Assembly (NCBI RefSeq): GCF_001886815.1
Contig: NZ_CP018099.1
Coordinates: 3,656,501-3,720,500, forward strand
Direction of reading: 5' to 3'
DNA from: Caldithrix abyssi DSM 13497
Lineage (GTDB): Bacteria; Calditrichota; Calditrichia; Calditrichales; Calditrichaceae
DNA: 64,000 bases
Shown here piece by piece: positions 51,086 through 61,570 of this stretch. The notes under the pieces are model-generated. The model was not told where the DNA came from and did not search any database. It saw nothing but the letters and a program-made list of their open reading frames with translations. The position numbers and the translations under genes are program-made. The first letter of the stretch is position 1; every line of letters begins with the position of its first letter.

Positions 51086-52036
51086 TTATTCTCCCAAACT
51101 TTTGATGTATTCAATCAATGCGTCCACTTCACGCGGCTTCAATATGCTTTGATAGGTGGGCATGACCGGTTGAAAGCCTTCAACCACTTTAGCCTGCGGT
51201 TTGAGGATCGATTCGCGCAGATAATTTTCATCCGCTTTAACAGAACTTCCATCGTTCAACTTAACCGTATGCCCGAAAACGCCCTTAAACGTAGGTCCAA
51301 CCAGCGGCGAGCCATCCACACTGTGACAGGTGACGCAGGCTTTACTTTTATAAAGCTTTGCCCCCAATTCCGCCAGACTCATACCTTCGCCAAAGCTGCT
51401 GTTTTCTTCTAACCAGGCTGCATATTCGGGCTCGCTAACCACCCGTACCTTGCCCAGCATTTTAGAGTGCCCCGTTCCGCAATATTCGGCGCAAAACAGA
51501 TCATAAACGCCGTTTTCGGTGGCTTCAAACCAGGCCACGGTGTAGCGATTGGGCAACACATCCATCTTTACTCTGAAATTAGGAACAAAAAAACTGTGAA
51601 TCACATCCTGCGAGGACATAACCAATTTAACCGGCACGCCGGCAGGCACAACCAGTTCATTGGTATTGCTGACCCCGTCCGGATAATCGAACTGCCAGAA
51701 CCACTTTTGCGCCGTTACCTTAATTTCGATGGCGTCGCCCGGCGCAAGTCTGATTTTCATGTACGACTTAAATCCCCAGAAAAAAACAATGGTTACCAGA
51801 ATCAGTGGAATAACCGTCCAGATGATTTCCAGTTTAGTATTATGCGACAGATCTTTTGTAAAATCGACCTGCTCCTGTTTCTTTTTTCGATAGAGCACAA
51901 CGAACAAGGCCGTTCCGCCAACCACAATAATAAACAGGATGATGGAAACCACAATAATAAACTGTAACAAGGCATCCACTTCCGCCGCAACCGTTGATGT
52001 CCCTTTTGGCAATAACCAGTTCATAAACCAATTCAT
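51086..52036 (-). CDS. ctaC: Cytochrome c oxidase subunit II with fused cytochrome c domain (caa3 type)
   Basis: Subunit of 316 residues that passes electrons from the donor to subunit I. Two N-terminal helices (about 20-45 and 65-85) anchor it. The CuA domain keeps the ligands: His in VIHSFFVPNF, then C-x3-C-x3-H-x2-M in FCAEYCGTGHSKMLGK. A C-terminal cytochrome c domain follows (about 225-316) with haem motif CVTCH and the axial Met in FQPVMPTYQ, so this is a caa3-type oxidase with a tethered cytochrome. It overlaps the Sco gene upstream by 4 bp, which fits copper delivery to its CuA site. Confidence 0.96.
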   Translation of the reverse strand: MNWFMNWLLPKGTSTVAAEVDALLQFIIVVSIILFIIVVGGTALFVVLYRKKKQEQVDFTKDLSHNTKLEIIWTVIPLILVTIVFFWGFKSYMKIRLAPGDAIEIKVTAQKWFWQFDYPDGVSNTNELVVPAGVPVKLVMSSQDVIHSFFVPNFRVKMDVLPNRYTVAWFEATENGVYDLFCAEYCGTGHSKMLGKVRVVSEPEYAAWLEENSSFGEGMSLAELGAKLYKSKACVTCHSVDGSPLVGPTFKGVFGHTVKLNDGSSVKADENYLRESILKPQAKVVEGFQPVMPTYQSILKPREVDALIEYIKSLGE

Positions 52037-52854
52037 GAAATTGTTCCCTGAATAGTTTGCTGTTTACGTCCCTTAATTCTAAAATAGACAATAAATAATC
52101 CTAAAAAGGCCAATGTTAAAGCTCCCCCGGCCTTCATTAAATTGCTGGCAAATAATACATACCCCTTGGCATCCGGATCATAGTGAAAGCAAAACAGAAG
52201 AATTTTATCGGTTGTGCTTCCTATTTTGCCCTGAGCCGCCTCCAGCAGTCCTAACTTTATGTCATTGGCCCGATATTCAATGCCGTACAAATACCTGGAA
52301 AGTTTGCCCGTACCATCGGTCAGCATGATTACGGCCGGGTGCGCGTACTGATTTTTTTCTTCCACAAAAAAGTATTGGAAGCCCACGGCATCGGCCAGGC
52401 GCTTTACTTCCTTCTCTTCTCCTACCAAAAATTCCCAGCCGTCGCTATCCGGCGGTTCCTGCAATCTTTTGAGCATACTTTCCTTTTTTTGCAGCGCATC
52501 CTGAGGCGTGTCGCGCGGATCAATGCTAATGGTCAGTACCCGATAATCTTCTCCGAACTTTAAGCGCACGCTGTATAAAGCCCGCGTCACGCCATCCAGA
52601 ACCAGGTTGCAAAGCATAGGGCAATGGTAATAGGCCAGAATCAAAACCACCGGTTTTTCGCCATCGTAATAGTCTTTTAACTGATGCGTCTGCCCCTGCG
52701 AATCAATCAGCTTCACATCCAGCGGAATTTGAGCGCCCAGATGTTCGATGACGTCAATTTTATTTAACTCCGGATCGCTGGTGCGCACCACCTGCCCCGT
52801 TGCGGCCTGCACGCTCAAAATCAGCAAAAACACAATTTGTATGAATGTTGACAT
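52033..52854 (-). CDS. Sco1/SenC family protein with C-terminal membrane helix
   Basis: Exported thioredoxin-fold copper protein, 273 residues from the chosen ATG (52854), which follows a GGAAG site and the stop of the upstream gene. An in-frame ATG at 52881 would add nine charged residues. A signal peptide (IQIVFLLILSVQAATG) is followed by the fold with C-x3-C in YYHCPMLCNLVLDGV and the partner His in AHPAVIMLTDG. Unlike the other Sco copy it ends with a membrane helix (AGGALTLAFLGLFIVYFRIK). The 4-bp overlap with the subunit II gene suggests it serves CuA assembly. Confidence 0.92.
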   Translation of the reverse strand: MSTFIQIVFLLILSVQAATGQVVRTSDPELNKIDVIEHLGAQIPLDVKLIDSQGQTHQLKDYYDGEKPVVLILAYYHCPMLCNLVLDGVTRALYSVRLKFGEDYRVLTISIDPRDTPQDALQKKESMLKRLQEPPDSDGWEFLVGEEKEVKRLADAVGFQYFFVEEKNQYAHPAVIMLTDGTGKLSRYLYGIEYRANDIKLGLLEAAQGKIGSTTDKILLFCFHYDPDAKGYVLFASNLMKAGGALTLAFLGLFIVYFRIKGRKQQTIQGTIS

Positions 52855-52855
52855 T

Positions 52856-53182
52856 TTATTTTTCTTCCTTTTGTTTTGCATAGGCCTCGTCGGCCAGAAT
52901 TTTCATCGCTCTTTCGATGGGGATGCGATAGATCCCTTTAGTGTAATCCAACAATTCGTAGCTATTCAAAATCTGTTCCTCCTGGGCGCGCAGTTCTAAT
53001 AATTCCGTCGATTGTTTATTTAAGATAATATCGTATTCCAGTTGCCGCGAGTAATAGGTAAAATATTCATTCACACCGACGATAATGGCGCCCAGGAGCA
53101 CCATAATCATAATGGTGTAAGCAATTATCTTATTGACATTCGCATCGCTTTTTTCGTATCCGTTGCCAGTATTATTTTGCAT
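52856..53182 (-). CDS. Small membrane protein of the alternative complex III cluster
   Basis: A 108-residue protein without a family I can name. One membrane helix (IIAYTIMIMVLLGAIIVGVNEYF, about 20-42) is followed by a helical, charged periplasmic-type tail containing LLELRAQEEQILNSYELLDYTKGIYRIPIERAMKILADEA. It sits between actF and the Sco gene, 19 bp and 1 bp from its neighbours. Small proteins of this shape are found at the same place in other FCB-group clusters as far as I recall, so a structural role linking complex III and the oxidase is possible but unproven. Confidence 0.75.
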   Translation of the reverse strand: MQNNTGNGYEKSDANVNKIIAYTIMIMVLLGAIIVGVNEYFTYYSRQLEYDIILNKQSTELLELRAQEEQILNSYELLDYTKGIYRIPIERAMKILADEAYAKQKEEK

Positions 53183-53201
53183 GCTTTTTAAAGCTCCTCT
53201 T

Positions 53202-54389
53202 TTAACTATTCACAAAGGTGATTGATTTTTGCAAATTGGGATCGCCCACAGGCAGCACCGGATTGGACCTCAGGCGCATCCAGTAAAGCATCAGAAAAAA
53301 AGCCGCGAATCCGACAAACAGGGTTAAGTCCATCCAGGAAAGACGAATACCCTGCGGATGTAAAACAGGGACGGCATTCCAGTAAAGATCCACCCAGTGC
53401 CCAAACAGGGTCCAGAGGGCAATAAATTGCAAAAAGCGCACGTTGCGTTTGGCCGCCCGGCTCATCAATCCCAGAAACGGCACCAGAAAGTTGCCAAATA
53501 CCAGAAACAGCCCAAAGACTTTCCAGCTCCCTTCCCAGCGTTTAAGATAAAAAACGGTTTCTTCCGGGATATTGGCGTACCAGATCAAAAAGTATTGAGA
53601 AAAAGCCATGTAGCCCCAGAAGATGGTAAACGACATTAACAGCTTGGCCAGATCGTGATAGTGTTCAACAGTGATCTGTTCGGTTAACACCTTTTTACGA
53701 TGCAGCGCGGCAATGGCCAGAATGATAAAGGCCAGGGCGGCCACAAAACCGCCGGAGAAAATATAAAGACCATAGATGGTTGAATACCATTCCGGTTGTA
53801 GCGACATCAGCCAGTCAAAGGCGGCAAAAGTGATGGTCAGGGCAAACAGCACCATGCCCAGGGCAGAAACTTTGCGCATTTTCTGGATTTGCTCAACGCC
53901 GCCCAGTTTGTCCTGTTCCAGAGAGGTTTTGTACAATTTACGCGCCACCAGGTACCAGACCAGAAAGTAAACGGTCGATCGAATGGCAAAAAACGGAATG
54001 TTTAAATAGGCGGTCTTGGCCTGTAAAACGTGATGGGCAGCCACCACCTCAGGGTGCGTCCATTCGTACAGATGATGCATGCCCAACAAAATGGGAATAA
54101 ATCCCAGCGCCAGTAGGGGCACGCTCATCATAACCGCTTCGCTGATGCGGCGCAACACAATGCCCCAAACCGTACCTGTAAGGTGGCTGAGCATAACAAA
54201 AAACATGGCGCCCAATCCGACCGATACCCAAAATACCCAGGCAACCAGATAAGAAAAAAAGAACTGTCGGGAATCCACAAAAAGCCCGATCAAACTTATG
54301 CCAAAAGCCACGGCGCCAACGATTAACATCTGCCTGTTAAAAACCCCTTTGTCCTTAAGCGAAAACGTTTGATTATCCATGTGCATCAT
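53202..54389 (-). CDS. actF: Alternative complex III subunit ActF (membrane, NrfD-like paralogue)
   Basis: Integral membrane subunit of 395 residues and about ten helices. The ActF/ActC pair of the complex belongs to the NrfD-like group; ActF is the shorter, more diverged one. Segments such as SHLTGTVWGIVLRRISEAVMMSVPLLALGFIPI and FDWLMSLQPEWYSTIYGLYIFSGGFVAALAFIILA are typical of the quinol:cytochrome c oxidoreductase quinone-binding subunit 2. The start could be at any of three nearby Met codons. It lies 10 bp downstream of actE and is part of the act-cox unit. Confidence 0.92.
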   Translation of the reverse strand: MMHMDNQTFSLKDKGVFNRQMLIVGAVAFGISLIGLFVDSRQFFFSYLVAWVFWVSVGLGAMFFVMLSHLTGTVWGIVLRRISEAVMMSVPLLALGFIPILLGMHHLYEWTHPEVVAAHHVLQAKTAYLNIPFFAIRSTVYFLVWYLVARKLYKTSLEQDKLGGVEQIQKMRKVSALGMVLFALTITFAAFDWLMSLQPEWYSTIYGLYIFSGGFVAALAFIILAIAALHRKKVLTEQITVEHYHDLAKLLMSFTIFWGYMAFSQYFLIWYANIPEETVFYLKRWEGSWKVFGLFLVFGNFLVPFLGLMSRAAKRNVRFLQFIALWTLFGHWVDLYWNAVPVLHPQGIRLSWMDLTLFVGFAAFFLMLYWMRLRSNPVLPVGDPNLQKSITFVNS

Positions 54390-54399
54390 TTTCCATTCT

Positions 54400-55002
54400 C
54401 TACTTTATTTTATCTCTTAATTCTTCGGGAACATCTTTAATGGTGGCATGCTGGGAGCGCTGCAAAGCTCTGAAATAAGCAACAATAGCCCAGCGATCTT
54501 TGACGGGAATCTGATGTTTGTAAGCCGGCATATTGCGAATGCCGTTGCTGATTACATCAAAAATATGCCCGTCGGCGTAGGCCCTTATGTTGTCCTGATG
54601 AAAAGAGGGCGGCGGCGGAAATCCTCTTTTGACCACCATTCCCAGACCGTCGCCCACACGACTGTGGCAGGGCGCGCAGTAGATATTGTATCGTTCCTGC
54701 CCACGTTTGAGCAGGGCCAGGTTCACAGCCTCCGGGATGTAATCGATCGGTTTTCCGTTTTCATCTTTACCTGTAAAATATTCCTCGTTTTCATGGTATT
54801 CGCCACGGGCTACCGTTCCCGGCACCGGAACGCGCATGGCAGAACCGTCGGTAAAAAACCGGTTTTCCTCCTGAGCTTTGAACTTAGGCTGATCGTCCAT
54901 ATCCGGCACAGGATGGATGGGCGGTTTTTCAGATATCTGCCCCCGGCAACCCAACAGCAACACAAACATGAAAAGTCCGATTATCCAACTAAGCTTTTTC
55001 AT
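54400..55002 (-). CDS. actE: Alternative complex III subunit ActE (mono-haem cytochrome c lipoprotein)
   Basis: Exported lipoprotein of 200 residues with lipobox VLLLGC. It carries one c-type haem site, YCAPCHSRVGDGLG, and a likely axial Met in RNMPAYKHQIP. The EYFTGKDENGKPIDYIPEAVNLALLKRGQERYNIYC lead-in is family-typical. It passes electrons from the complex to the oxidase side. It overlaps the 3' end of actD by 14 bp, a tight coupling, and precedes actF by 10 bp. Confidence 0.94.
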   Translation of the reverse strand: MKKLSWIIGLFMFVLLLGCRGQISEKPPIHPVPDMDDQPKFKAQEENRFFTDGSAMRVPVPGTVARGEYHENEEYFTGKDENGKPIDYIPEAVNLALLKRGQERYNIYCAPCHSRVGDGLGMVVKRGFPPPPSFHQDNIRAYADGHIFDVISNGIRNMPAYKHQIPVKDRWAIVAYFRALQRSQHATIKDVPEELRDKIK

Positions 55003-55549
55003 CGTCTTCCGCCTCTTCCGTGATTAATTCAACATTCTTACCGCCAATGGACTCAAGAAAGGTGCGCGCTTCATTTAAGTCAAACTCTCCTTCGTCGCCT
55101 TCAATGCTGACAAAAAATCCATCGTCGGTCACCTTTTTAAACCGTTCCGATTCAAATATCGGGTGGTTAAATCGGGGCAGTTTGTTAAAAATTAGCATGC
55201 CCACAAAGGCCGTGGCGGCGCCGGAAATGACCATTAATGCAAAGGCGACGGGGCTGTAAGCCTGGTAACTAAACAGCGGCTTTCCGGAAACCACCACCGG
55301 ATAAGCGACGGAACCGGTCCACCATTGCAGCAGCACGCCAAAGGACAAACCGATGGCGGCAGTGATTCCGGAAACCCAGCCCAACATCGAACGTTTTTCG
55401 CCCATGGCTTTATCCAACCCGTGAATGGGAAAGGGCGAATAACAATCGAAATTTTTAAATCCTGAATTTCGCAGCTGTTCGGCCGCCTTTAGTAACTGCG
55501 CCGGATTTTCAAACTCTGCTAACATCATTACTCTTTTAGCCTGACTCAT
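54989..55549 (-). CDS. actD: Alternative complex III subunit ActD (DUF3341)
   Basis: A 186-residue DUF3341 protein with two membrane helices ([22 protein letters not shown] and [24 protein letters not shown]). The N-terminal part ([42 protein letters not shown]) is the hallmark of ActD. It contains no redox cofactor. The gene overlaps actC upstream by 4 bp and actE downstream by 14 bp. Confidence 0.94.
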   Translation of the reverse strand: MSQAKRVMMLAEFENPAQLLKAAEQLRNSGFKNFDCYSPFPIHGLDKAMGEKRSMLGWVSGITAAIGLSFGVLLQWWTGSVAYPVVVSGKPLFSYQAYSPVAFALMVISGAATAFVGMLIFNKLPRFNHPIFESERFKKVTDDGFFVSIEGDEGEFDLNEARTFLESIGGKNVELITEEAEDDEKA

Positions 55550-56958
55550 TTTGTTCCCTCCGCCTGATGGTGTTCATCATAATAGTGCGGATCGGCCTGC
55601 GGCAGAACGCCTTTGACCTCCGACATGGCAACCATGGGCAGCCAGCGCACAAAAAGCAGAAACAGGGTAAAAAACAGACCAAAAGCGCCGAGCATCATGC
55701 CAAAATCCACCCAGGTGGGTTTGAACATATCCCAGCTGGAAGGCAAAAAGTCGCGGTGCAGCGAAGTAATCACAATCACAAAGCGCTCAAACCACATGCC
55801 GATATTGACAAAGATGGAAATGACAAACATAACCGGGATACTGGTCCTGAACTTCTTAAACCATAACAACTGCGGAATAACCACATTGCTGATCACCATA
55901 ATCCAGTATGCCCACCAGTACGGCCCAAAGGCGCGATTGATAAAGGTAAACTGTTCGTACTGGTTGCCGCCGTACCAGGCAATAAAAAACTCCATGGCGT
56001 AAGAATAGCCTACCATCATACCCGTCAGCAGAATCACTTTGTTGATTTTTTCCAGATGAGTTAAAGTAATGATGTGTTCCAGCTTAAACGCTTTACGAGC
56101 GATGATAGCCATGGTAAGCACCATGCCAAAGCCGGAAAAAATAGCGCCGGCCACAAAGTACGGCGGGAAAATGGTGGAATGCCAGCCCGGTAAAATGCTG
56201 GTCGCAAAATCGGTACTCACAATACTATGCACCGAAAGCACCAGCGGCGTGGAAAGTCCGGCCAGAATCAAATAAGCCATTTCGTAATGCTTCCAGTGTT
56301 TGTTGCTGCCGCGCCAGCCCAGCGAAAAAATGCCCAGCACAATTTTGCGCAGACGTGTTTTAGCCCGATCTCTCATGCTCGCCAGATCGGGAACCAGGCC
56401 GGTGTACCAGAAAATGAGCGAAACCGTAAAATAGGTGCCCACCGCAAAAAAGTCCCACAACAGAGGGCTGCGGAAATTAGGCCACATGGCCATTTGATTG
56501 GGCACGGGAAACATATAGTAAATAACCCAGATGCGTCCCACATGAATGCCGGGGAAAACCAGCGCGCAGGCAATGGCAAACAGGGTCATGGCCTCGGCAA
56601 AGCGGTTAATCGATGTTCGCCACTTCTGCCGCAGCAAAAATAAAATGGCCGAAATTAAGGTGCCGGCGTGTCCGATTCCTACCCAAAACACAAAGTTGAC
56701 AATCGGAAAGCCCCAGCCCACAGGAACATTGTTGCCCCACACTCCAATACCGGTTCCAATCAGGTAACCAATCAAAACAAAGAGAATGAGCGCAAAAAAA
56801 GAACTGATGCCCATCAAAATGTACCACATCTTCGGCGGTTTGGGCCGTTCGGCAATAGAGCTCACATCTTCTGTAATGGAGTGAAAGGTAGGGTTCCCTT
56901 CAATTAACGGCGGCTCCTGTATTTGCGCAAGTTGCGCACGTTGCTCAAAAACACTCAC
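55546..56958 (-). CDS. actC: Alternative complex III subunit ActC (NrfD/PsrC-like)
   Basis: Membrane quinol-interacting subunit of 470 residues and about ten helices in the NrfD/PsrC family. Recognisable parts are [48 protein letters not shown], the [17 protein letters not shown] segment and [23 protein letters not shown]. It is expected to bind menaquinol and, with ActB, to conserve energy. It overlaps actB upstream (4 bp) and actD downstream (4 bp). Confidence 0.96.
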   Translation of the reverse strand: MSVFEQRAQLAQIQEPPLIEGNPTFHSITEDVSSIAERPKPPKMWYILMGISSFFALILFVLIGYLIGTGIGVWGNNVPVGWGFPIVNFVFWVGIGHAGTLISAILFLLRQKWRTSINRFAEAMTLFAIACALVFPGIHVGRIWVIYYMFPVPNQMAMWPNFRSPLLWDFFAVGTYFTVSLIFWYTGLVPDLASMRDRAKTRLRKIVLGIFSLGWRGSNKHWKHYEMAYLILAGLSTPLVLSVHSIVSTDFATSILPGWHSTIFPPYFVAGAIFSGFGMVLTMAIIARKAFKLEHIITLTHLEKINKVILLTGMMVGYSYAMEFFIAWYGGNQYEQFTFINRAFGPYWWAYWIMVISNVVIPQLLWFKKFRTSIPVMFVISIFVNIGMWFERFVIVITSLHRDFLPSSWDMFKPTWVDFGMMLGAFGLFFTLFLLFVRWLPMVAMSEVKGVLPQADPHYYDEHHQAEGTK

Positions 56959-59927
56959 GAGACCAATCCCCCTTCCATCTCTTTCTTTTGCAGACGTTTT
57001 TCAATTAAAGGATTTGGATTGCGCAGGCGCGCCAGATAACTGGTTCTGGTTTTTAAATTCAGACCAGACAGCAGATTGTAATCGCGATCCACCTGTTTCA
57101 TTTTGCTCACGGCGCTGTTTGGATCGTTGATATTGCCAAAAACAATGGCATCGGCCGGGCAGGCCTGTTCACAGGCGGTTTTGATTTCGCCGTCGCGCAC
57201 GGCGCGCCCTTCGTTTTTGGAATTGATTTTGGCCTGATTAATGCGCTGCACACAGTAGGTGCATTTTTCCATCACGCCGCGAGAACGCACGGTAACATCC
57301 GGATTCATGGCCATCTTTAAGGTGTCTGCCAGTCCGCCCGTGTAATTAAAAAAGTTGAAGCGGCGCACTTTAAAGGGACAGTTGTTGGAACAATAGCGCG
57401 TGCCGATGCAGCGATTGTAGGTCATTACGTTTAAACCTTCGGCGTCGTGCGTGGTGGCCTGCACCGGACACACCTGCTCGCAGGGCGCGTTTTCACACTG
57501 TGCGCAGGCCATGGGCTGGGCCACCATTTCCGGGTCTTCCAGCTCGCCTGCATAGTAACGATCCAGACGAATCCAGTGCATTTCGCGACCTTTTAACACC
57601 TGTTCTTTGCCCACAATGGGAATATTATTTTCACTCTGGCAGGCAACCACACAGGCATTGCAACCGGAGCAGGAATTAAGATCGATGGTCATGCCCCACT
57701 GGTAGCCTTCGTCGTACGCCCTCTCTTTCCACAGCGATTTAAGCGGCGGATGTTCTTCCATCTTTTCGGCAAAGTGCGGTTCGTTTTTGTACTCTTCCAC
57801 CGTTGCCTCGCGCACCAGCGGACGTCCTTCCATTGAACCATGATCCTGTGTGGTGGCCATTTCTTCTTTTTCACCCGTCTTGCGCAGCCGGGCTCCAATG
57901 ACAAAATTAAATCCGGCCAGGGTACGTAAAACGCTGGCATTAACGCCCACGCCGCTGGCTATTTTTCCGCCCGCCGTACGTCCGTAGCCCAGCAGCAGGC
58001 TCGCCGAGTGATCGGCGTGTCCGGGCTGAATCCACACCGGAATTTTGATCTTGTTCTGACCGACTTCCAATTCCACCACATCGCCATTACCCACCTGCAG
58101 GGCCTGCGCCGTTTTGGGACTGAGCAGTAAACCATTGCCCCAGGTCAACTTGGTCACCGGATCAGGCAGCTCCTGCAGCCAGCCGTTGTTGGCAAACCGT
58201 CCGTCAAACACGGTAGGCGAGGGCCGAAAAACCAGCTCCAGTATTTCATTGGCGGTCGATTTAGTCTGGAAAGCCTGTTCAGAAAGCGTTTTTAATGTAA
58301 GCGTCGGATTAAGCGCATCGCTCTTCTCCGGCGCCAGATAGCCGTCATTCAACACCTTTTTCCAGCGTTTTTCAAAGTTTTGTCCGGGCAGGATCTCTTT
58401 CCACGCGGCGCGCACCAGCTCGTAACCAGATGCCGCCAGGCCGGTGGTCAGTAAATGAACCACTTCAAGCGCGCTTTTCGAATCGTACAACGGGGCAATC
58501 ATGGGCTGGGCCACACTCAAACTGCCGTCCGCATTACGTCCATCGCCCCAGGCTTCCAGATAATGGCTGAGCGGCAAATGCCAGTGGGCCTGCTGTGCCG
58601 TCTCGTCAAAATACAGTCCACAGTGGATGTGTGTTTTCAGCCTGCCCGCCGCCTGCTGCCAGTTTAAATCAACCGGCGCGTCATAGGCCGGATTCACATC
58701 CAGAGTGACCAGGGTTTCCACTTCACCGCTATTCATGGCGCGCACCAGATCGGCTAACTGATTTTTAGAAGGCAAAAGCGCATCCTGCAGAGGCAAATAC
58801 TCCACGGTCGCCCCCACGTTGCCCAGAGTTTTATTCAGGGCCAGTACCAGCGCATGCACTTCCGCAGGCTGTGTTCTACCGGCGACGATTAAACTCTTTC
58901 CCTTATTTTTCATCAGGTCATCAGCCAGGGCGTTTAACCATACGGCATCCACCTTTAACGCATTGGCAGGTAAATCAATATCGAGCGCCAGCCCCCGTTT
59001 TTTCAGGGCATGAGCCAGCGCCAGCGCAAAAGCCCCCACCTGCTGTGTTTGTAAACGCAAACGATGATCGGCCATGCCGCCGGTAATGGAAAAGTGGTTT
59101 TCCACCACGTACAGACGATTCATTTCTTCGCCGGCCTTAAGGACTTTACGCCCCTTCGAAAAACCTTTATGGGCGGCGATATTTTCGCTTTCGCTGAGCA
59201 AAAAGTCAGCCTCCAGAGAGAGGATCACCTTAGCGCGCTCGTAATGGTAAAGCGGCCGTAAATCCTGGCCCGTTGCCAGCCGGATTCCGCGAAAAATGTT
59301 CTCATCGCTTACTGATTCGTAGGCAAACCAGCGGGCTTCCGGGAATTGTTGTTTAAAATTCTGATAGGCTTTGTAAAGCGCAGGACTGGAAAAAGAACGG
59401 CTTAAAACCGCCAGTTTTTTTCCCTTTCCCAGACGAGTTTTTTCAGAACGCCAGAAGGCAATAAAATCCGGCCAGGTCTTGATCGCGCCTTTAAAACGCA
59501 CCTGTTTGGAGCGATCCGGATCGTACAATTCCAGCACAGACGCCTGCAACCAGGCGTTGGTCGCCCCCCGGGTAGAAGAGTGATCCGGATTACCCTCGAT
59601 TTTGGTCGGACGACCGTCGTGGTTTTCCACCAGCAGGCCATAATTACTTAGCCCCACAGGCATGATGGTGGCGTAATACCTGGGCACGCCGGGGATGATA
59701 TTTTCTGGCGCGACCACATAAGGCACAATTTTCTCCACCGGCCTGCGGCAACTTACCAGCCCGGCAAAGGCAATGGAAGCGCCCATCAGACCCAGGAACT
59801 TTCTGCGCGATACGCCATCGGCAACCTCTTCCACACTTTCGGGAAATTCGGCTGCTACAAATTTTTTGAATTCCGGCGTATCGGCCAATTGCTCCAGGCT
59901 TCTCCAATACTGCTTTCCTTCGTTCAT
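56955..59927 (-). CDS. actB: Alternative complex III subunit ActB (fused molybdopterin-like and Fe-S domains)
   Basis: Large periplasmic-side subunit, 990 residues. A twin-arginine signal lies near residue 41 ([17 protein letters not shown]). The first ~700 residues resemble a molybdopterin oxidoreductase without cofactor ([33 protein letters not shown]). The C-terminal ~230 residues are a ferredoxin-like domain with four cysteine sets: [35 protein letters not shown] and CTYCVQ...CEQAC. This fusion is diagnostic for ActB. I start at the ATG 59927, which has AAAAGGGGG just upstream; an ATG at 59942 overlapping the actA stop (ATGA) is the alternative. It overlaps actC by 4 bp. Confidence 0.95.
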   Translation of the reverse strand: MNEGKQYWRSLEQLADTPEFKKFVAAEFPESVEEVADGVSRRKFLGLMGASIAFAGLVSCRRPVEKIVPYVVAPENIIPGVPRYYATIMPVGLSNYGLLVENHDGRPTKIEGNPDHSSTRGATNAWLQASVLELYDPDRSKQVRFKGAIKTWPDFIAFWRSEKTRLGKGKKLAVLSRSFSSPALYKAYQNFKQQFPEARWFAYESVSDENIFRGIRLATGQDLRPLYHYERAKVILSLEADFLLSESENIAAHKGFSKGRKVLKAGEEMNRLYVVENHFSITGGMADHRLRLQTQQVGAFALALAHALKKRGLALDIDLPANALKVDAVWLNALADDLMKNKGKSLIVAGRTQPAEVHALVLALNKTLGNVGATVEYLPLQDALLPSKNQLADLVRAMNSGEVETLVTLDVNPAYDAPVDLNWQQAAGRLKTHIHCGLYFDETAQQAHWHLPLSHYLEAWGDGRNADGSLSVAQPMIAPLYDSKSALEVVHLLTTGLAASGYELVRAAWKEILPGQNFEKRWKKVLNDGYLAPEKSDALNPTLTLKTLSEQAFQTKSTANEILELVFRPSPTVFDGRFANNGWLQELPDPVTKLTWGNGLLLSPKTAQALQVGNGDVVELEVGQNKIKIPVWIQPGHADHSASLLLGYGRTAGGKIASGVGVNASVLRTLAGFNFVIGARLRKTGEKEEMATTQDHGSMEGRPLVREATVEEYKNEPHFAEKMEEHPPLKSLWKERAYDEGYQWGMTIDLNSCSGCNACVVACQSENNIPIVGKEQVLKGREMHWIRLDRYYAGELEDPEMVAQPMACAQCENAPCEQVCPVQATTHDAEGLNVMTYNRCIGTRYCSNNCPFKVRRFNFFNYTGGLADTLKMAMNPDVTVRSRGVMEKCTYCVQRINQAKINSKNEGRAVRDGEIKTACEQACPADAIVFGNINDPNSAVSKMKQVDRDYNLLSGLNLKTRTSYLARLRNPNPLIEKRLQKKEMEGGLVS

Positions 59928-59938
59928 ATTCCCCCTTT

Positions 59939-60586
59939 TCATCTATGACACCCCGAACAATCGATTGGCGGTTTGATGTTTTTTTGTTGAATCAGTTGCA
60001 TGGCAATTTCTAATTGGTTGGCAGGAGGCTGGTAGTTCATGGTGGTAATTTCTGAGGCGGGTCGCAAACTGGGGGCCGGATTATTGTGACAATCAAGACA
60101 CCAGCTCATGCTTAATGGCTTTTCCTGATGCACTTTTTCCATGGCCGCCACATTGCCGTGACACGACTCGCACCCCACGCCAGCCGTAATGTGTGCGGAA
60201 TGATCAAAATAGACGAAATCCGGCAAATCGTGCACCTTTGTCCACTCCAGCGGTTTGTTTTCAGCCATGCTTGCCCGAACGGGCAACAATTTGCGGCTTT
60301 CGGTTGCCACGCTGGAATGGCAATTCATGCAGGTTTGCGTGGGCGGCACGCTGGCCACCGCAGCCCGCTCCACATTTACATGGCAGTAACGGCAATCCAG
60401 GCCCAGATCGCCCACATGCAATTTATGACTGTACGGCACCGGTTGCTCCGGTTGATAACCAACATCCGTATATTGAGGCGAACCAAAATACCAGAAGAAA
60501 AAAACAACACCGATGATACCGCCTGCTGCGCCTATTAAAATAAATAGCGGTAATCGATTGGTCCATTTGGGAAAAATCTGCGCCAA
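59939..60586 (-). CDS. actA: Alternative complex III subunit ActA (pentahaem cytochrome c)
   Basis: A 215-residue membrane-anchored multihaem cytochrome. One N-terminal helix (LPLFILIGAAGGIIGVVFFFWYF) is followed by five CxxCH motifs: CRYCH, CMNCH, CESCH, CLDCH and CSGCH, as expected for ActA. It feeds electrons through the complex. The start is a TTG eight bases after AAGGGAG. It is the first act gene, 120 bp downstream of ctaB. A weak stem (GGCTCC/GGAG, then TTTTTT) lies in that gap, so the act genes may have their own promoter. Confidence 0.95.
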   Translation of the reverse strand: MAQIFPKWTNRLPLFILIGAAGGIIGVVFFFWYFGSPQYTDVGYQPEQPVPYSHKLHVGDLGLDCRYCHVNVERAAVASVPPTQTCMNCHSSVATESRKLLPVRASMAENKPLEWTKVHDLPDFVYFDHSAHITAGVGCESCHGNVAAMEKVHQEKPLSMSWCLDCHNNPAPSLRPASEITTMNYQPPANQLEIAMQLIQQKNIKPPIDCSGCHR

Positions 60587-60706
60587 GCTAATCTCCCTTC
60601 GTTAAACATTCTATGCTTCTTTAAATAGAAGCGACCATTCAGTTTGTAGCAAAAACAAAAAACTCCGACACAACTCAATGGAGCCTTTTGATTTTTATTC
60701 CAGAAC

Positions 60707-61570
60707 CTAAATAAAAATCTCCACCACAATGACCACGAACAGAATGAATAGGTATTGAATCGACATAAAAAACAACCGTCGATAATCCTTTTCCGTTTGA
60801 GAAGCGCGTGCTTTAAAGGATTGGCGGATAAACCGAAACCCTAAAATGGCGGCGGCGGCGCCGTAAACCCAGCCGACCTTCTGCGAAAATACCAGCGTCA
60901 GACTGGCGGCAACCAGAATTAAAGTATAAAACACAATTTGATTGAGCGTGGAACGCTCGCCATGTATCACGGGCATCATCGGCAATTTACTTGCGCGATA
61001 ATCGTCCGTGTAAAAAAGAGCTAATGCCCAAAAATGAGGCGGGGTCCAGAGAAAAATAATGAGAAACAAAATCCACGGTTCCCATGACATGGAACCGGTA
61101 GCGGCCACCCACACGCCCACAGGAGCCATGGCCCCGGCTGCTCCCCCAATGACAATATTCTGCGGGGTGGTCGGTTTTAAATATAAAGTGTAGAAAAAAC
61201 TGTAAAATAAAAGCGTGACTAGCGAAAGCAGAGCGCTGTACCAGTTAAAAAAGAATCCAAAAATTAATACACCGCTTATGCCCATCAACAATGAAAAAAT
61301 CAGCGCCCCTTTGTGACTGATCTTTTTTTGCGGCAGGGGACGTCGGCCGGCCGTACGTTTCATTAATGCATCGCGTTCTCGCTCAAAATATTGATTAAGC
61401 GCATTGGCCGAACCGCCTGTCAGGTAAAGAGCTACAAGCGCCAATAAGAAACGAAGTGGCTCGCGTAGCAAACTGCCTTCCAGAACCAACGACGTTGCTC
61501 CCGTAATAATCACCAGAAGCATGATTTCCGGCTTACTAAGTGTAAAATATTGTTTTATCTTTTCAATCAT
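60707..61570 (-). CDS. ctaB: Protohaem IX farnesyltransferase (haem O synthase)
   Basis: Membrane prenyltransferase of about 287 residues and eight to nine helices that converts haem B to haem O, the precursor of haem A. The prenyl-diphosphate motif appears in NALNQYFERERDALMKRTAGRRPLP, and the second conserved block is WTPPHFWALALFYTDDYRASKLPMMPVIHGE. The ATG at 61570 follows GGAAGG at a good distance; the in-frame ATG at 61609 would add 13 unlikely residues. It leads the act-cox cluster, so haem O synthesis is linked to oxidase genes. Confidence 0.95.
   Translation of the reverse strand: MIEKIKQYFTLSKPEIMLLVIITGATSLVLEGSLLREPLRFLLALVALYLTGGSANALNQYFERERDALMKRTAGRRPLPQKKISHKGALIFSLLMGISGVLIFGFFFNWYSALLSLVTLLFYSFFYTLYLKPTTPQNIVIGGAAGAMAPVGVWVAATGSMSWEPWILFLIIFLWTPPHFWALALFYTDDYRASKLPMMPVIHGERSTLNQIVFYTLILVAASLTLVFSQKVGWVYGAAAAILGFRFIRQSFKARASQTEKDYRRLFFMSIQYLFILFVVIVVEIFI

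Noticed and set aside
60655-60690. Intrinsic terminator between ctaB and actA (minus strand)
   Set aside because: GGCTCC/GGAG gives only a four- to five-pair stem with a 13-base loop ahead of TTTTTTGTTTTT. It is too weak to list, though it may attenuate transcription.
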